64,000 nt of DNA, from contig CAVSEY010000001.1 of NCBI GenBank assembly GCA_963727035.1, positions 62,001 through 126,000 of the forward strand, read 5' to 3'. Below the pieces are notes generated by a model that saw only the letters and a list, made by a program, of their open reading frames with translations, had not been told where the DNA came from and searched no databases. This document shows, one piece after another, positions 23,898 to 35,508 of the stretch. The position numbers and the translations under genes were made by a program. Origin of the DNA: Rhodoblastus sp963727035 (lineage in GTDB: Bacteria > Pseudomonadota > Alphaproteobacteria > Rhizobiales > Beijerinckiaceae). Position 1 is the stretch's first letter; the number at the start of each line of letters is the position of its first letter.

Positions 23898-25478
23898 ATG
23901 ATGCGCTACGCTCCCTGGAAAATCGCCCTCACCCTCGCCGCGACCCTGATTGCGGTCCTGATCTGCATTCCCAGCATGATCGGGGCGGACAATCGCGCGA
24001 AACTGGCGGAAATCCTGCCCAGCTGGCTGCCGCCGAATGCGATCGTGCTCGGCCTCGATCTCCAGGGCGGGGCGCATCTGCTCTATGAGATCGATCGCGC
24101 CGACGTCATCCGCACCATGGTCGGCAATCTGCGCGACGACCTGCGCCGCGAATTGCGCGAGGGAAAAATCGCGATTTCCGGCGGCATCGGCATGAATGCG
24201 CGCGGGGTCCAGGTCCGCATCCCCGACGCCGAAGCGCGGGCGCGGATCATGCCCAAGCTCTACAGCCTTGTGCAGATCTCCGCCGGCCCCGGCGGCTCCG
24301 GCCTCGACATCGGCGACGCCGGCGACGGCCTGCTCAAGCTGACCCTGACCGACGCCGCCATCAACAACAAGGTCGCCCGCGCCGTCGAGCAGACCATCGA
24401 AGTGCTGAACCGCCGCGTCAACGGCCTCGGCACGACCGAGCCCAATATCCAGCGCGAGGGCTCCGACCGCATCCTGGTCGAAGTGCCCGGCCTCAAGGAC
24501 ACCGACCGGCTCAAGGACATCGTCGGCACCACCGCCAAGCTGGAATTCCGCCTCGTCGCCGAGCCGGGCTACAATCCCGCCGAAGTCGACATGCTCGACC
24601 AGACCGACCAGCCCGGCCAACTGCCGGTCGAGAAGCAGGTCATGGTGCAGGGCGAGGACCTCACCGACGCCCAGCCCGGCTTCGATCAACGCACCAGCGA
24701 GCCGGTGGTCAATTTCCGCTTCAACATTCGCGGCGGCCAGAAATTCGGCCAGGTGACCTCGGCCAATGTCGGGCGGCCCTTCGCCATCGTTCTCGACAAC
24801 AAGGTGATTTCCGCGCCGCGCATCCTCGGGCCGATCACCGGCGGCTCCGGCCAGATTTCCGGCCGTTTCACGGTCGAACAGGCCAATAATCTCGCCATTC
24901 TGCTGCGCGCCGGCGCACTGCCGGCCAAGCTCGCGATCGTCGAGGAGCGCACGGTCGGCCCCGGCCTCGGCCAGGATTCGATCGACGCCGGCAAGCGCGC
25001 CGCCTATTGGGCGGCGGCGCTCGTCGTCACCTATATGCTGATCACCTATGGCGTCTTCGGCATTTTCGCCAATCTCGCCCTGATGATCCATATTTCCTTC
25101 ATCTTCGCGGCTCTGGTGCTGCTGCGCGCGACCCTGACCCTTCCGGGCATCGCCGGCATCGTGCTGACCATCGGCATGGCGGTCGATTCCAACGTGCTGA
25201 TCTATGAGCGCATCCGCGAGGAATCCCACGCCGGGCGGTCGCTGATTTCGGCGCTCGACGCCGGCTTCAAGCGCGCCTTCGCCACCATCGTCGACTCCAA
25301 CGTCACCATGTTCGTGGTCGCGGCGATCCTCTATTTCCTGGGGTCAGGCCCGGTGCGCGGCTTCGCGGTCTCGCTGGCGCTCGGCATCCTCACCACCATC
25401 GTCACCGCCGTCACCATGACGCGGATGATGATCGCTCTGTGGTACCGCTATGCGCGCCCGACCAGGCTGCCGATTTGA
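23898..25478 (+). CDS. secD: protein translocase subunit SecD
   Basis: 526 residues. TM1 at about 8-29, then the first SecD motif GLDLQGGAHLLYEID. The large periplasmic P1 head spans about 60-360. Five C-terminal helices carry GMAVDSNVLIYERIREE, the proton-channel motif shared with SecF. SecDF uses the proton motive force to pull exported proteins through SecYEG. Length and motif order are typical of alphaproteobacteria. It forms an operon with yajC and secF (12-nt spacer). Confidence 0.97.
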   Translation: MMRYAPWKIALTLAATLIAVLICIPSMIGADNRAKLAEILPSWLPPNAIVLGLDLQGGAHLLYEIDRADVIRTMVGNLRDDLRRELREGKIAISGGIGMNARGVQVRIPDAEARARIMPKLYSLVQISAGPGGSGLDIGDAGDGLLKLTLTDAAINNKVARAVEQTIEVLNRRVNGLGTTEPNIQREGSDRILVEVPGLKDTDRLKDIVGTTAKLEFRLVAEPGYNPAEVDMLDQTDQPGQLPVEKQVMVQGEDLTDAQPGFDQRTSEPVVNFRFNIRGGQKFGQVTSANVGRPFAIVLDNKVISAPRILGPITGGSGQISGRFTVEQANNLAILLRAGALPAKLAIVEERTVGPGLGQDSIDAGKRAAYWAAALVVTYMLITYGVFGIFANLALMIHISFIFAALVLLRATLTLPGIAGIVLTIGMAVDSNVLIYERIREESHAGRSLISALDAGFKRAFATIVDSNVTMFVVAAILYFLGSGPVRGFAVSLALGILTTIVTAVTMTRMMIALWYRYARPTRLPI

Positions 25479-25490
25479 CGGGTTCACGAC

Positions 25491-26456
25491 ATGAAGCTTC
25501 TTCGCCTTGCGCCCGAAAACACCAAATTCCCCTTCATGCGCTTCCGGCGCGTGTCCTATCCGTTCTCGGCGGTGCTTTCGATCGTCGCGGTCGCGCTGTT
25601 TCTCGTCGTCGGCATGAATTTCGGCATCGACTTCTCGGGCGGCACGATGATGGAGGTCAAGGCCAGGTCGGGCGCCGCCGATCTCTCCTATATCCGCGAC
25701 CTCTCCAGCCATCTCGGCCTCGGCGACCTCGAAGTGCAGGGCTTCGGCACGCCCGCCGACGCCTCGATCCGTTTCGGCATGCAGCCGGGCGGCGACGCCG
25801 CGCAGCAGGCGGCGGTCGAAAAGGTGAAGCAGGCGCTTGGCGACGCCTATGACTTCCGCGCCATTTCCGTGGTCGGCCCGCGCGTCTCGAATGAACTGGT
25901 GCAGCAGGGCACGCTCGGCGTCGTCATCTCGATCATCGCGGTGCTGGCCTATCTCTGGTTCCGGTTCGAATGGCAATTCGCTTTGGCCGCGATCACCGCC
26001 ACCATGCACGATCTGCTGCTGACGGTCGGCTTCTTCTCGATCACCCAGCTCGAATTCAACACCACATCGATCGCGGCGATCCTGACCATCGTCGGCTATT
26101 CGCTCAACGAAACCGTGGTCGTGCTGGATCGCATCCGCGAGAATATGCGGAAATACAAGAAGATGCCGACCGACGAGCTGATCGACCTGTCGATCAACGC
26201 GGTGCTGCCGCGCACCTTGATGACCGCGACCACGGTCTTTCTGGCGCTGCTGTCGCTGATCATTTTCGGCGGCCATGTGATCCGCTCCTTCTCGCTGGCC
26301 ATGATGTGGGGCATTTTCGTCGCGACTTATTCCTCGATCTTCATCTGCTCGCCGACTTTGATCTATCTCGGCCTGCGCAACGAATCGCGCGCGGCCGCCG
26401 ACGACGTCACCGGCGTCGGCGGCAAGACCGGCGCGCGGCCGCTGTCCGGAGCCTGA
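25491..26456 (+). CDS. secF: protein translocase subunit SecF
   Basis: 321 residues. GMNFGIDFSGGTMMEVKA follows TM1 and is the SecF counterpart of the SecD head motif. Five further helices include GYSLNETVVVLDRIRENMRK and LPRTLMTATTVFLALLSL. It partners SecD in the inner membrane. The stop is directly followed by the ATG of the Mth938-like gene, so the four genes yajC-secD-secF-Mth938 form one unit. Confidence 0.97.
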   Translation: MKLLRLAPENTKFPFMRFRRVSYPFSAVLSIVAVALFLVVGMNFGIDFSGGTMMEVKARSGAADLSYIRDLSSHLGLGDLEVQGFGTPADASIRFGMQPGGDAAQQAAVEKVKQALGDAYDFRAISVVGPRVSNELVQQGTLGVVISIIAVLAYLWFRFEWQFALAAITATMHDLLLTVGFFSITQLEFNTTSIAAILTIVGYSLNETVVVLDRIRENMRKYKKMPTDELIDLSINAVLPRTLMTATTVFLALLSLIIFGGHVIRSFSLAMMWGIFVATYSSIFICSPTLIYLGLRNESRAAADDVTGVGGKTGARPLSGA

Positions 26457-26846
26457 ATGCCCGTCGAGCCGCGATATGACGGTTTTCTGCCGGGCCGCCA
26501 CGCCGTCGAGGCCTTCGGCGCCGGAGGGTTCCGGTTCGGCGACATGTCGCATCGCGGCTCGATTCTGGCTTTGCCCGACGGAATCCACGCCTTCGCGCCG
26601 AAAACTTTCGCGGAAATCGACGAGGCCTCGCTCGCGCCTTTGTTCGCCTTGCCGCGCGGCGCGGTCGAACTGTTGCTGTTCGGCTGCGGGCGGTCGCTCC
26701 AGCCGGTCCCCGCCGCCTTGCGCCAGAAATTGCGCGATTTCGGCGTCCGCTGCGATCCGATGGACACCGGCGCCGCCTGCCAGACCTATAATATCCTGCT
26801 CGGAGAACGGCGCCTCGTCGCCGCCGCGCTGATCGCCGCGCCGTGA
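26457..26846 (+). CDS. Mth938-like / NDUFAF3-type protein (DUF498)
   Basis: 129 residues covering a complete Mth938 domain: GFRFGDMSHRGSILALPDGI, ELLLFGCGRSLQPVPAALRQ and CDPMDTGAACQTYNILLGE. Mitochondrial homologues (NDUFAF3) help assemble complex I. The bacterial role is unknown. It starts immediately after the secF stop, a conserved alphaproteobacterial arrangement. Confidence 0.9.
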   Translation: MPVEPRYDGFLPGRHAVEAFGAGGFRFGDMSHRGSILALPDGIHAFAPKTFAEIDEASLAPLFALPRGAVELLLFGCGRSLQPVPAALRQKLRDFGVRCDPMDTGAACQTYNILLGERRLVAAALIAAP

Positions 26847-26877
26847 GGCTGCCGGCCGCCGGAGTTAGAAAGCGTAG

Positions 26878-28574
26878 TCATTCAACGGGTCTGGGCGCGC
26901 CGTTCTCTCCCGGGCGGCTGGCGGCGTAAGCGCGGGCGTCGGCCTCGTCGGCGCTGAAATGCACCAGCCGGCTGTTGACGCCATGCGCCACCAGGGTCCG
27001 GCGCACGCCGCGCGAGGCGCCGCTGAGAATGACCCGCACGCCGTGCTTCTGCTCCCGGTCGATGAAGCCGTGCAGGGCGTGGGCGGCGGCGGCGTCCGCG
27101 AGGGGAACCTTCGCCAGGTCGAGCACGAAGATTTTTGGGCGCTCGCCGATCTGGTCGAGCGCCGCCGCCACCGAATTGACCGCGCCGAAAAAGAACGGCC
27201 CGGCGATGCGATAGACCAGGAAATCCGGATCGGATGCGGCGCCTTCCTCGGCGGAGTCGGCATGGTCCTCGTCCATGAGCGTCTCGCTGGTCTCCACCGC
27301 TACCATTTGCGCCATGCGATGCATGAAGATCAGCGAGCCAGGCGTCACGCCGGCGGCTATGCCAACGATAATGTCCTGGAAAATGGTCAGGCCGGCGGTG
27401 ACCAGAAAGACCAGGGCGTCGCCACGGTCATATTTGAGAATGGCGGCGATCTGCTCGCGCTCGATCATGTTCCACGCGACGATGGCCAGCACGGCGCCGA
27501 GCGCGGCCAGCGGAATCTGGCCGGCGAGCGGCGCTGCGACCAGCATGAAAATCAGGAGAATCGCGGCGTGCAGCAGGCCGGCGACAGGACCGTGGGCGCC
27601 GGCGCGGACATTTGTGGCGGTGCGGGCGATGGCGCCGGTGACGCACAGGCCGCCGAACAAGGCCGAGGCGATATTGGCCCAGCCCTGGGCCGCGAGTTCG
27701 CAATTGGAGCGATGGCGCCGGCCGGTCATTCCGTCGGCGACGACGGCGGAGAGCAGGGATTCGATGCCGCCGAGCACGGCGATGCCGAGGGCGGCGGGAA
27801 CGAGGCCGAGCCAGTCCTTGAGCGGGATCGCGGGCAGCGACGGGGCGTGCAGCGAACGGGGCAAGGGGCCAAAGCGCGAGCTGAGGGTTTCGATCGGCAA
27901 GTGCAACAAATAGGTCGCCGCCGCCGCCGCCAGGGCGACCGCGGCCAGCAGGCCGGGGAAACGCGGTGCGACGCGCCGCAGGGTCAGGATCAGCCACAGG
28001 CAGGCGAGCGCCATGCCAAACGCGTACGGATTCAGGGTGCCGCGCGCCGCCCACAACGCCGCGACCTTGGGCAGGAAGGCGGCCGGCCCGTGCGCCAGCC
28101 GGAGCCCGAAAAGCTGGTGCAGCTGGCTGGTGAAAATGATCAGGCCGATGGCGGCGGTGAATCCGACCGCGACCGAATACGGGATATATTTGATATAGGT
28201 CCCGAGCCTTAGATAGCCGATCGCGAGCAGGAACAGGCCCGCGAGAATGGTGGCGGCGAGAAAGCCGGAATAGGAATATTTCTCGATGGTCGCCGCGACG
28301 AGAACGATGAAGGCCCTCGCCGGGCCGCCGATCTGGAAACGGCTGCCCCCGAGCGCCGAAACGAAAAAGCCGCCGACGACGGATGCGAACAGGCCGGCCT
28401 GCGGCGTGGCGCCAGAGGCGATGGAAATAACGGCAGGGCGACAATGGCGACGGTCACTCCGGCGATGAAATCGGCGTGGAACTCATTCCATCCATAGCCT
28501 TCGCGCCAGACGGTGATGAGTTTTGGCGTGAACAGATTGGCGAATTGATCGCGGGATGTTTGCGCAAGCGACAT
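26878..28574 (-). pseudogene. SulP anion transporter with STAS domain, frame disrupted
   Basis: The N-terminus (MSLAQTSRDQF, then ADFIAGVTVAIVALPL) reads in one frame to about 28430. The rest (SIASGATPQAGLFASVVGGF through the STAS domain to 26878) continues without a stop in another frame. Family members have about six residues between VALP and IASG (pattern LAMAFA). Here only eight bases are present, which suggests a deletion of about 10 nt. A complete SulP permease core (sulfate, bicarbonate or similar anions) and a C-terminal STAS domain (FVLDLAKVPLADAAAAHALH) are otherwise intact. This is either a recent inactivation or an assembly error. Confidence 0.85.
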
Positions 28575-28719
28575 GATTCGTCCCGAAAGAGCTGCGACTC
28601 AAAGGTATTCGCCCATGGTCGCGCCATGGCCGGAACAATTCCAGCCAAATCCTCGAAAAGTTTCAGAATTGATCGGCGCGGGCGTTCATGCGCCCGATTG
28701 CGCGCCTCGGGCGCCTGGC

Positions 28720-28757
28720 AAAAAAAAGCGCCCGCCGGGGGGAGGGCCGGCGGGCGC
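28720..28757 (-). terminator. strong rho-independent terminator (minus strand)
   Basis: An 11-bp GC stem (GCGCCCGCCGG with CCGGCGGGCGC) is followed on the minus strand by eight T residues (28727-28720). The nearest upstream gene on that strand is uvrA, 247 nt away. Confidence 0.88.
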
Positions 28758-28901
28758 GAGATTGAACGGGCAGGGGTCTGCGCCCGTTCAGCTACCAAAT
28801 TGATCCGGAACGAAAAACGCGAAGCCGGGGCTCCAATCGTTCGGCTATGAACCTATTTGTGCGCGGTCGCGGCGATTGTAAAGGGCTGAACCTTGCATTT
28901 C

Positions 28902-28923
28902 AGCTATGCATTTTTGCATAGCT
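28902..28923. promoter_or_regulatory. perfect 9-bp inverted repeat AGCTATGCA/TGCATAGCT
   Basis: AGCTATGCA (28902-28910) and TGCATAGCT (28915-28923) are separated by TTTT, in an AT-rich island. It may be an operator or part of a small-RNA fold. No regulator is assigned. Confidence 0.5.
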
Positions 28924-29003
28924 TCCAGCGCAGGGCTATCGTAACATTCGTATATCAGCTTATGGCATAATTCGAAAGAATGGCGCCCCGAAATTACAGT
29001 TGA

Positions 29004-31977
<2,974 letters not shown>

Positions 31978-32037
31978 CGTTCCGTTCCGTGGAGGCGTCG
32001 CCGCTCATTTAGCGATTTTTCCGCCGGATTTCACCCT

Positions 32038-32066
32038 TTGACGCTTGCATGATTCTCACCTAAGGT
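32038..32066 (+). promoter_or_regulatory. sigma70-type promoter of ssb
   Basis: TTGACG (32038-32043), a 17-nt spacer and TAAGGT (32061-32066) give a good housekeeping promoter. The LexA box overlaps the expected transcription start. Confidence 0.5.
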
Positions 32067-32069
32067 CTA

Positions 32070-32084
32070 GAACATAAATAGAAC
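32070..32084. promoter_or_regulatory. LexA (SOS) box between uvrA and ssb
   Basis: GAAC-ATAAATA-GAAC is an exact match to the alphaproteobacterial LexA operator, the direct repeat GAAC-N7-GAAC. It lies in the divergent uvrA-ssb promoter region, and uvrA and ssb are classical SOS genes, so the context supports function. Confidence 0.85.
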
Positions 32085-32173
32085 AAGCTAAGCCTTGTGG
32101 AAAAGGAAATTTGATCCGCGCGCGGCCGGTTTTGGCCATATAGGATGCCGCGTCGCCAATGAGGGAGCAGGTC

Positions 32174-32680
32174 ATGTCGGGCAGCGTCAATAAAGTGATC
32201 TTGATCGGCAATCTCGGCCGCGATCCGGAAGTGCGGCGCATGGGCTCCGGCGACCCGGTCGTGAGTTTCTCGCTGGCGACGACCGAATCCTGGCGCGACA
32301 AGGCCACCGGCGAGCGCCGCGAGCGCACCGAATGGCACAATGTCGTGATTTTCAACGAAAATCTCGGCAAGGTCGCCGAGCAATATTGCAAGAAGGGCTC
32401 GAAGGTCTATCTCGAAGGCCAGCTCCAGACCCGCGAATATACCGACAAGGACGGCAACCAGCGCAAGACCACCGAAGTCGTGCTGCAACGCTTCCGCGGC
32501 GAACTGACGCTGTTGGACAGCCGGGGCCGGGGCGGCGAGGACGCCGCCTCCGGCGGCGCGTCGGGCGGCGGTTTCGGCCGCCAGTCGCCGATGGAGCGCG
32601 CTCCCGCGGGCGGCGACTTCGGCGGCGGCGGCGCGGGCGGCCGCGCCTCCTCCGCGCTCGACGACGACATTCCGTTCTGA
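32174..32680 (+). CDS. ssb: single-stranded DNA-binding protein
   Basis: 168 residues: N-terminal OB fold (SVNKVILIGNLGRDPEVR, TEWHNVVIFNENLGKVAEQY, KVYLEGQLQTREYTDKDG), a Gly-rich linker (about 122-158) and the acidic tip DDDIPF that recruits repair and replication partners. ATG 32174 follows GGGAGCAGG; an in-frame start five codons upstream is less likely. Essential in replication and repair, and probably LexA-regulated together with uvrA. Confidence 0.96.
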   Translation: MSGSVNKVILIGNLGRDPEVRRMGSGDPVVSFSLATTESWRDKATGERRERTEWHNVVIFNENLGKVAEQYCKKGSKVYLEGQLQTREYTDKDGNQRKTTEVVLQRFRGELTLLDSRGRGGEDAASGGASGGGFGRQSPMERAPAGGDFGGGGAGGRASSALDDDIPF

Positions 32681-32683
32681 GGT

Positions 32684-33301
32684 TTATTTCTTCCCCTCGA
32701 TAATGAACGGCACGCCTTCGTGGCCGCCGTCGCCGCGTTCGAAATCGCTCGGCTCGCCGCCTAAAATCGCGGCGCTGCGGGCGTGCCATTCGGAATCGAC
32801 GGTGTAGCAGCCTTCCTTTTCCGCCGCTTCCGCCCAATGCAGCGTCGCCAGCGCCTTGCGCTTGCGGTTGGAGACATATTCCAGCGTCACCAGCCAGGTC
32901 GGGCCGGGGTCGCGCGGGCGCATGTCCTGTATGCCGTTGGCGAGATTGGTCGCCACGTCGATCTGCAGGATCAGCCAGTCGATCAGTTCGCGGTCGCGCA
33001 GGGGGCGGAACTTTTCGAGCGCCGCGCGCCATTGATCGGGACGGCTGGCGCGGGGATTGTCGCGATAGGGATTGCGCCGCGTCCAGTCATGCACCAGCCG
33101 CCATTTCTCGAAACTCGCGCGCCGCAGCGTCACCTCGACGCCGCTGGGCGCAATCGACAGATCCTCTTCCCTCGCGCGCGCGACGCTCAGATCCTGGTCG
33201 AAGGCCGCGGCCTCGCTGCGTGACAGGGGCCGCGCGCGCTCGCTCAACCTTAAAAATTTGGCCTCGTCGCTGGCGTCGCAGACCGGCCCCCGTTCGCTCA
33301 T
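32684..33301 (-). CDS. conserved-looking hypothetical protein
   Basis: 205 residues from ATG 33301 (MSERGPVCD), preceded by GAGAGG at suitable spacing. No signal peptide or membrane helix is seen. The sequence is charged, with Trp-rich tracts (KWRLVHDWTRRNPYRDNPRA, WHARSAAILGGE) and a central helical part LIDWLILQIDVATNLANGIQ. I do not recognise a family. Codon usage and a clean convergent junction with ssb (3 nt between stops) support a real gene. Confidence 0.65.
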   Translation of the reverse strand: MSERGPVCDASDEAKFLRLSERARPLSRSEAAAFDQDLSVARAREEDLSIAPSGVEVTLRRASFEKWRLVHDWTRRNPYRDNPRASRPDQWRAALEKFRPLRDRELIDWLILQIDVATNLANGIQDMRPRDPGPTWLVTLEYVSNRKRKALATLHWAEAAEKEGCYTVDSEWHARSAAILGGEPSDFERGDGGHEGVPFIIEGKK

Positions 33302-33435
33302 CGCCATCCTCTCCCGGAAAAAGCCCTTTTTGTCCAATATAGGCCGGCGCTGCGCTTTCGCCAGCGGCGCCCCAAGCAGGATTTCCCCAAAGTGGCCGTC
33401 GCTTTTCGGACAAAAATCCTGCTAAATCAAACGCG

Positions 33436-33479
33436 CCTAAGCAGCAATCCGTTGGCGCGCCAACGAATTTCTGCTTAGG
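33436..33479. repeat. 44-bp near-perfect palindrome at the patatin stop codon
   Basis: CCTAAGCAG (33436-33444) to CTGCTTAGG (33471-33479) with the perfect inner palindrome CGTTGGCGCGCCAACG (33450-33465). The two 22-nt halves match at 20 of 22 positions. It includes the patatin stop codon and can form a long cruciform or RNA stem. It probably acts as terminator or mRNA stabiliser for the minus-strand patatin gene. Confidence 0.75.
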
Positions 33480-35262
33480 CGAAGGCTTCTTTCAACTCGT
33501 CGAGAGCGGCCTGGACCTGTCCGGTCGCGGCCTCGGTCGCGACATGCGCGCCGAAGGCGCGCGCGCCCAGTTTCAAGAACTCGAACTCGATGCGCCACAT
33601 CTTCTTGGTGAAACCGCGCAAATCGACATTCACCATCGTATCGGCGACCGCTTTGGCGCGTTGGTCGATCCGCTGGATGAGATCTTCGATCGAGACAAGA
33701 TCGGGCCGGGGCATGTCCGCTGGTCCGATGTCGATCGGCTGGCACAGCCTTTCGGTCAGCGGGATGATGGGGAAGCCTTCGGCCGTCGCTGCAGCGTCGG
33801 TCCTGGGCGCGAATTTCTTGGCCACAAACGCGCGGTCCGCGCAGGCGGCGACCGATCCGGTCTGTCCGCCCGCGTCGCGGACGATCCAGCGGTCGCGGTT
33901 GATATTGAGGCCGGCGAACAGCGGATTGGTCGTCGGCAAGGAGAAATTCCAGCGCAAGAAGGCCTGGGCGTTGCGTCGCCCGAGCAGATAATCGTGGCGG
34001 CGGAAGCTTTGGTGCAGAAAGCCGCTGAATCCGCCCAGGGCGCCGCAGGCGATGGGATATTTTTTCGCCGCGTCCGATCCATTGCCCCGGCGCTTCGGCG
34101 AGATCATGTAGCGAGCGAAATTGGCGTCGTCGGCCGCCTTTTGCAGTTCCCCGGGCTTGAACCTCGCCTGATCGATCAAGGCCGAGCCGATCAGCGGCAG
34201 CAGATGGGTCAGCCTCATGTTGGAATCGTCCGGCGGCGATTTCACGAAGCTGGGGAAGGGCGCGATGAGAATGACCGCCTTGCTGGCGGTTTCGCCGTTC
34301 GGATCGTTGCGCAAGGCGGCGCCGCCCGAGAGAGTGCGGCGCGCGAGTTCGAGCGGCTCGTTGTCGATGGTCCCGCCGTCCACCGACACATAGGGATAGG
34401 GCGCCTCGTGGAAATTCACGTCGGGCGGGATGTTGACGAAAGCTCCCGTCGCCGGGTCGTCGTAGCCGACGACGCCATTGGCGCTGAACCATGACGTATC
34501 CGGGCGGGTGATCAGCCGGGGCCGCAATCCGACCGGGAAGGCGCCGGTCGCCAGCGCCGCGGTCTTGAAAATGGTCCATTCGGCGGCGCCTAGATCGCTC
34601 GCGTCGAGCGGCGTGGGGCCTGTGACGCAGGCCGCCGGCGGGGGCGGGGGCGCGCCGAGGCCAATCAGAAAATCGTAATAATCGCCGTGGTTCAGCATGC
34701 CGAACCGCTCCGGCAAATCGCCGCCGAAAATCGGGAAGGAATAGGGCACGCCGCGCACATTGGTCAGGGTCGCCATGACGCGCAGGCTGCGATCCGCGCC
34801 CCTTCCGATCCAGTCGCGCGTTTTCACGCCGGGGGCGAGCGAAAAGGCGGATTCGACGATCTCGTCGAGCACGTCGCAGCACAGCAGCGAAAGCACGCCA
34901 TCCTGCTGGCGCGGCCCGTCGAGGTCTTTCGTCTCCAGCAGGCGCTCGATGGAAATGTCGGTCACCCAGCTCGAATAAAGCCGGTTGCGCTCCGGCGCCG
35001 GAGGCGGGGCGCCGGGTCGGACATGGTCGAGTTCGTGGAAGGCGTGAAGCGCCGAGATCGCCGAGGTCATGCCGCCCGCCGAGGCGCCGGTCATGACCGG
35101 CACGCGCACATCGTGGCGCGGGCCGTCCCAGTCCGGGCTTTGGCGCGCCGCCTCATATTCGTCGAGCGCCTCGAACAGGAAATCCATCACCCCCGCCGTA
35201 TAGGCGCCGGCGGAAATGGCGCCCGCCATGGTCAGGCCGATTTCGAAGACCCTGTTCGCCAT
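33475..35262 (-). CDS. patatin-like phospholipase domain protein
   Basis: 595 residues. The patatin oxyanion/early motif GAISAGAYTAGVMDFLFEAL and the nucleophile elbow GASAGG (MTGASAGGMTSAIS) are near residue 65. The partner Asp is in SVDGGTIDNEPL near residue 290. The Ser-Asp dyad implies acyl-ester hydrolysis. The long C-terminal half is not assigned, and no signal peptide is seen. ATG 35262 follows GGGGGAGG; the upstream extension to 35442 only translates a 12-bp minisatellite. The substrate is unknown. Confidence 0.85.
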   Translation of the reverse strand: MANRVFEIGLTMAGAISAGAYTAGVMDFLFEALDEYEAARQSPDWDGPRHDVRVPVMTGASAGGMTSAISALHAFHELDHVRPGAPPPAPERNRLYSSWVTDISIERLLETKDLDGPRQQDGVLSLLCCDVLDEIVESAFSLAPGVKTRDWIGRGADRSLRVMATLTNVRGVPYSFPIFGGDLPERFGMLNHGDYYDFLIGLGAPPPPPAACVTGPTPLDASDLGAAEWTIFKTAALATGAFPVGLRPRLITRPDTSWFSANGVVGYDDPATGAFVNIPPDVNFHEAPYPYVSVDGGTIDNEPLELARRTLSGGAALRNDPNGETASKAVILIAPFPSFVKSPPDDSNMRLTHLLPLIGSALIDQARFKPGELQKAADDANFARYMISPKRRGNGSDAAKKYPIACGALGGFSGFLHQSFRRHDYLLGRRNAQAFLRWNFSLPTTNPLFAGLNINRDRWIVRDAGGQTGSVAACADRAFVAKKFAPRTDAAATAEGFPIIPLTERLCQPIDIGPADMPRPDLVSIEDLIQRIDQRAKAVADTMVNVDLRGFTKKMWRIEFEFLKLGARAFGAHVATEAATGQVQAALDELKEAFA

Positions 35263-35344
35263 GCTCGCCTCCCCCGAAAAAGCCGCCTTGCGCCAGGATT
35301 GGAAATAGACATCATCGCGCGCCTTCGCGCCAGCGCCGCTTTTT

Positions 35345-35410
35345 GGACCGCGCTCTTGGCCGCGCACTTGGACGCGCACTTGGACGCGCTCTTGGACGCG
35401 CACTTGGCCG
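35345..35410. repeat. 12-bp minisatellite between patatin gene and gyrA
   Basis: At least five units of GGMCGCGCWCTT (variants GGACGCGCTCTT, GGCCGCGCACTT, GGACGCGCACTT) in tandem from 35345. It lies between the divergent start codons of the patatin gene (35262) and gyrA (35509), so its copy number may affect promoter spacing for either. Confidence 0.85.
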
Positions 35411-35508
35411 CTCGCGGCTTTCCAGCGGAGAACGGCGCGCAAAATTGGCTTTCGCCGCGAGAATCACATAGAAAGAACTTCACTTTCCAAGCCAGCAAAG
35501 AGCGCATT

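Larger units (their letters stand above)
28575..29003. other. 429-nt gene-free region with two hairpins and a terminator; possible small RNA
   Basis: No convincing gene lies between sulP and uvrA (both minus strand). From the uvrA side the minus strand shows an AT-rich stretch (28860-29000) and a perfect 9-bp hairpin (28923-28902). A second 9-bp hairpin follows (TGAACGGGC/GCCCGTTCA, 28790-28763), then a strong terminator with T8 (28757-28720). This could be the uvrA 3' UTR or a roughly 200-nt independent small RNA. Confidence 0.4.

Noticed and set aside
35345..35410. CRISPR-like repeat
   Set aside because: 12-bp head-to-tail units without spacers: a minisatellite.
34687..35508. 274-codon N-terminal extension of gyrA
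   Set aside because: It crosses the patatin coding region and a minisatellite; the family N-terminus begins at TTG 35509.
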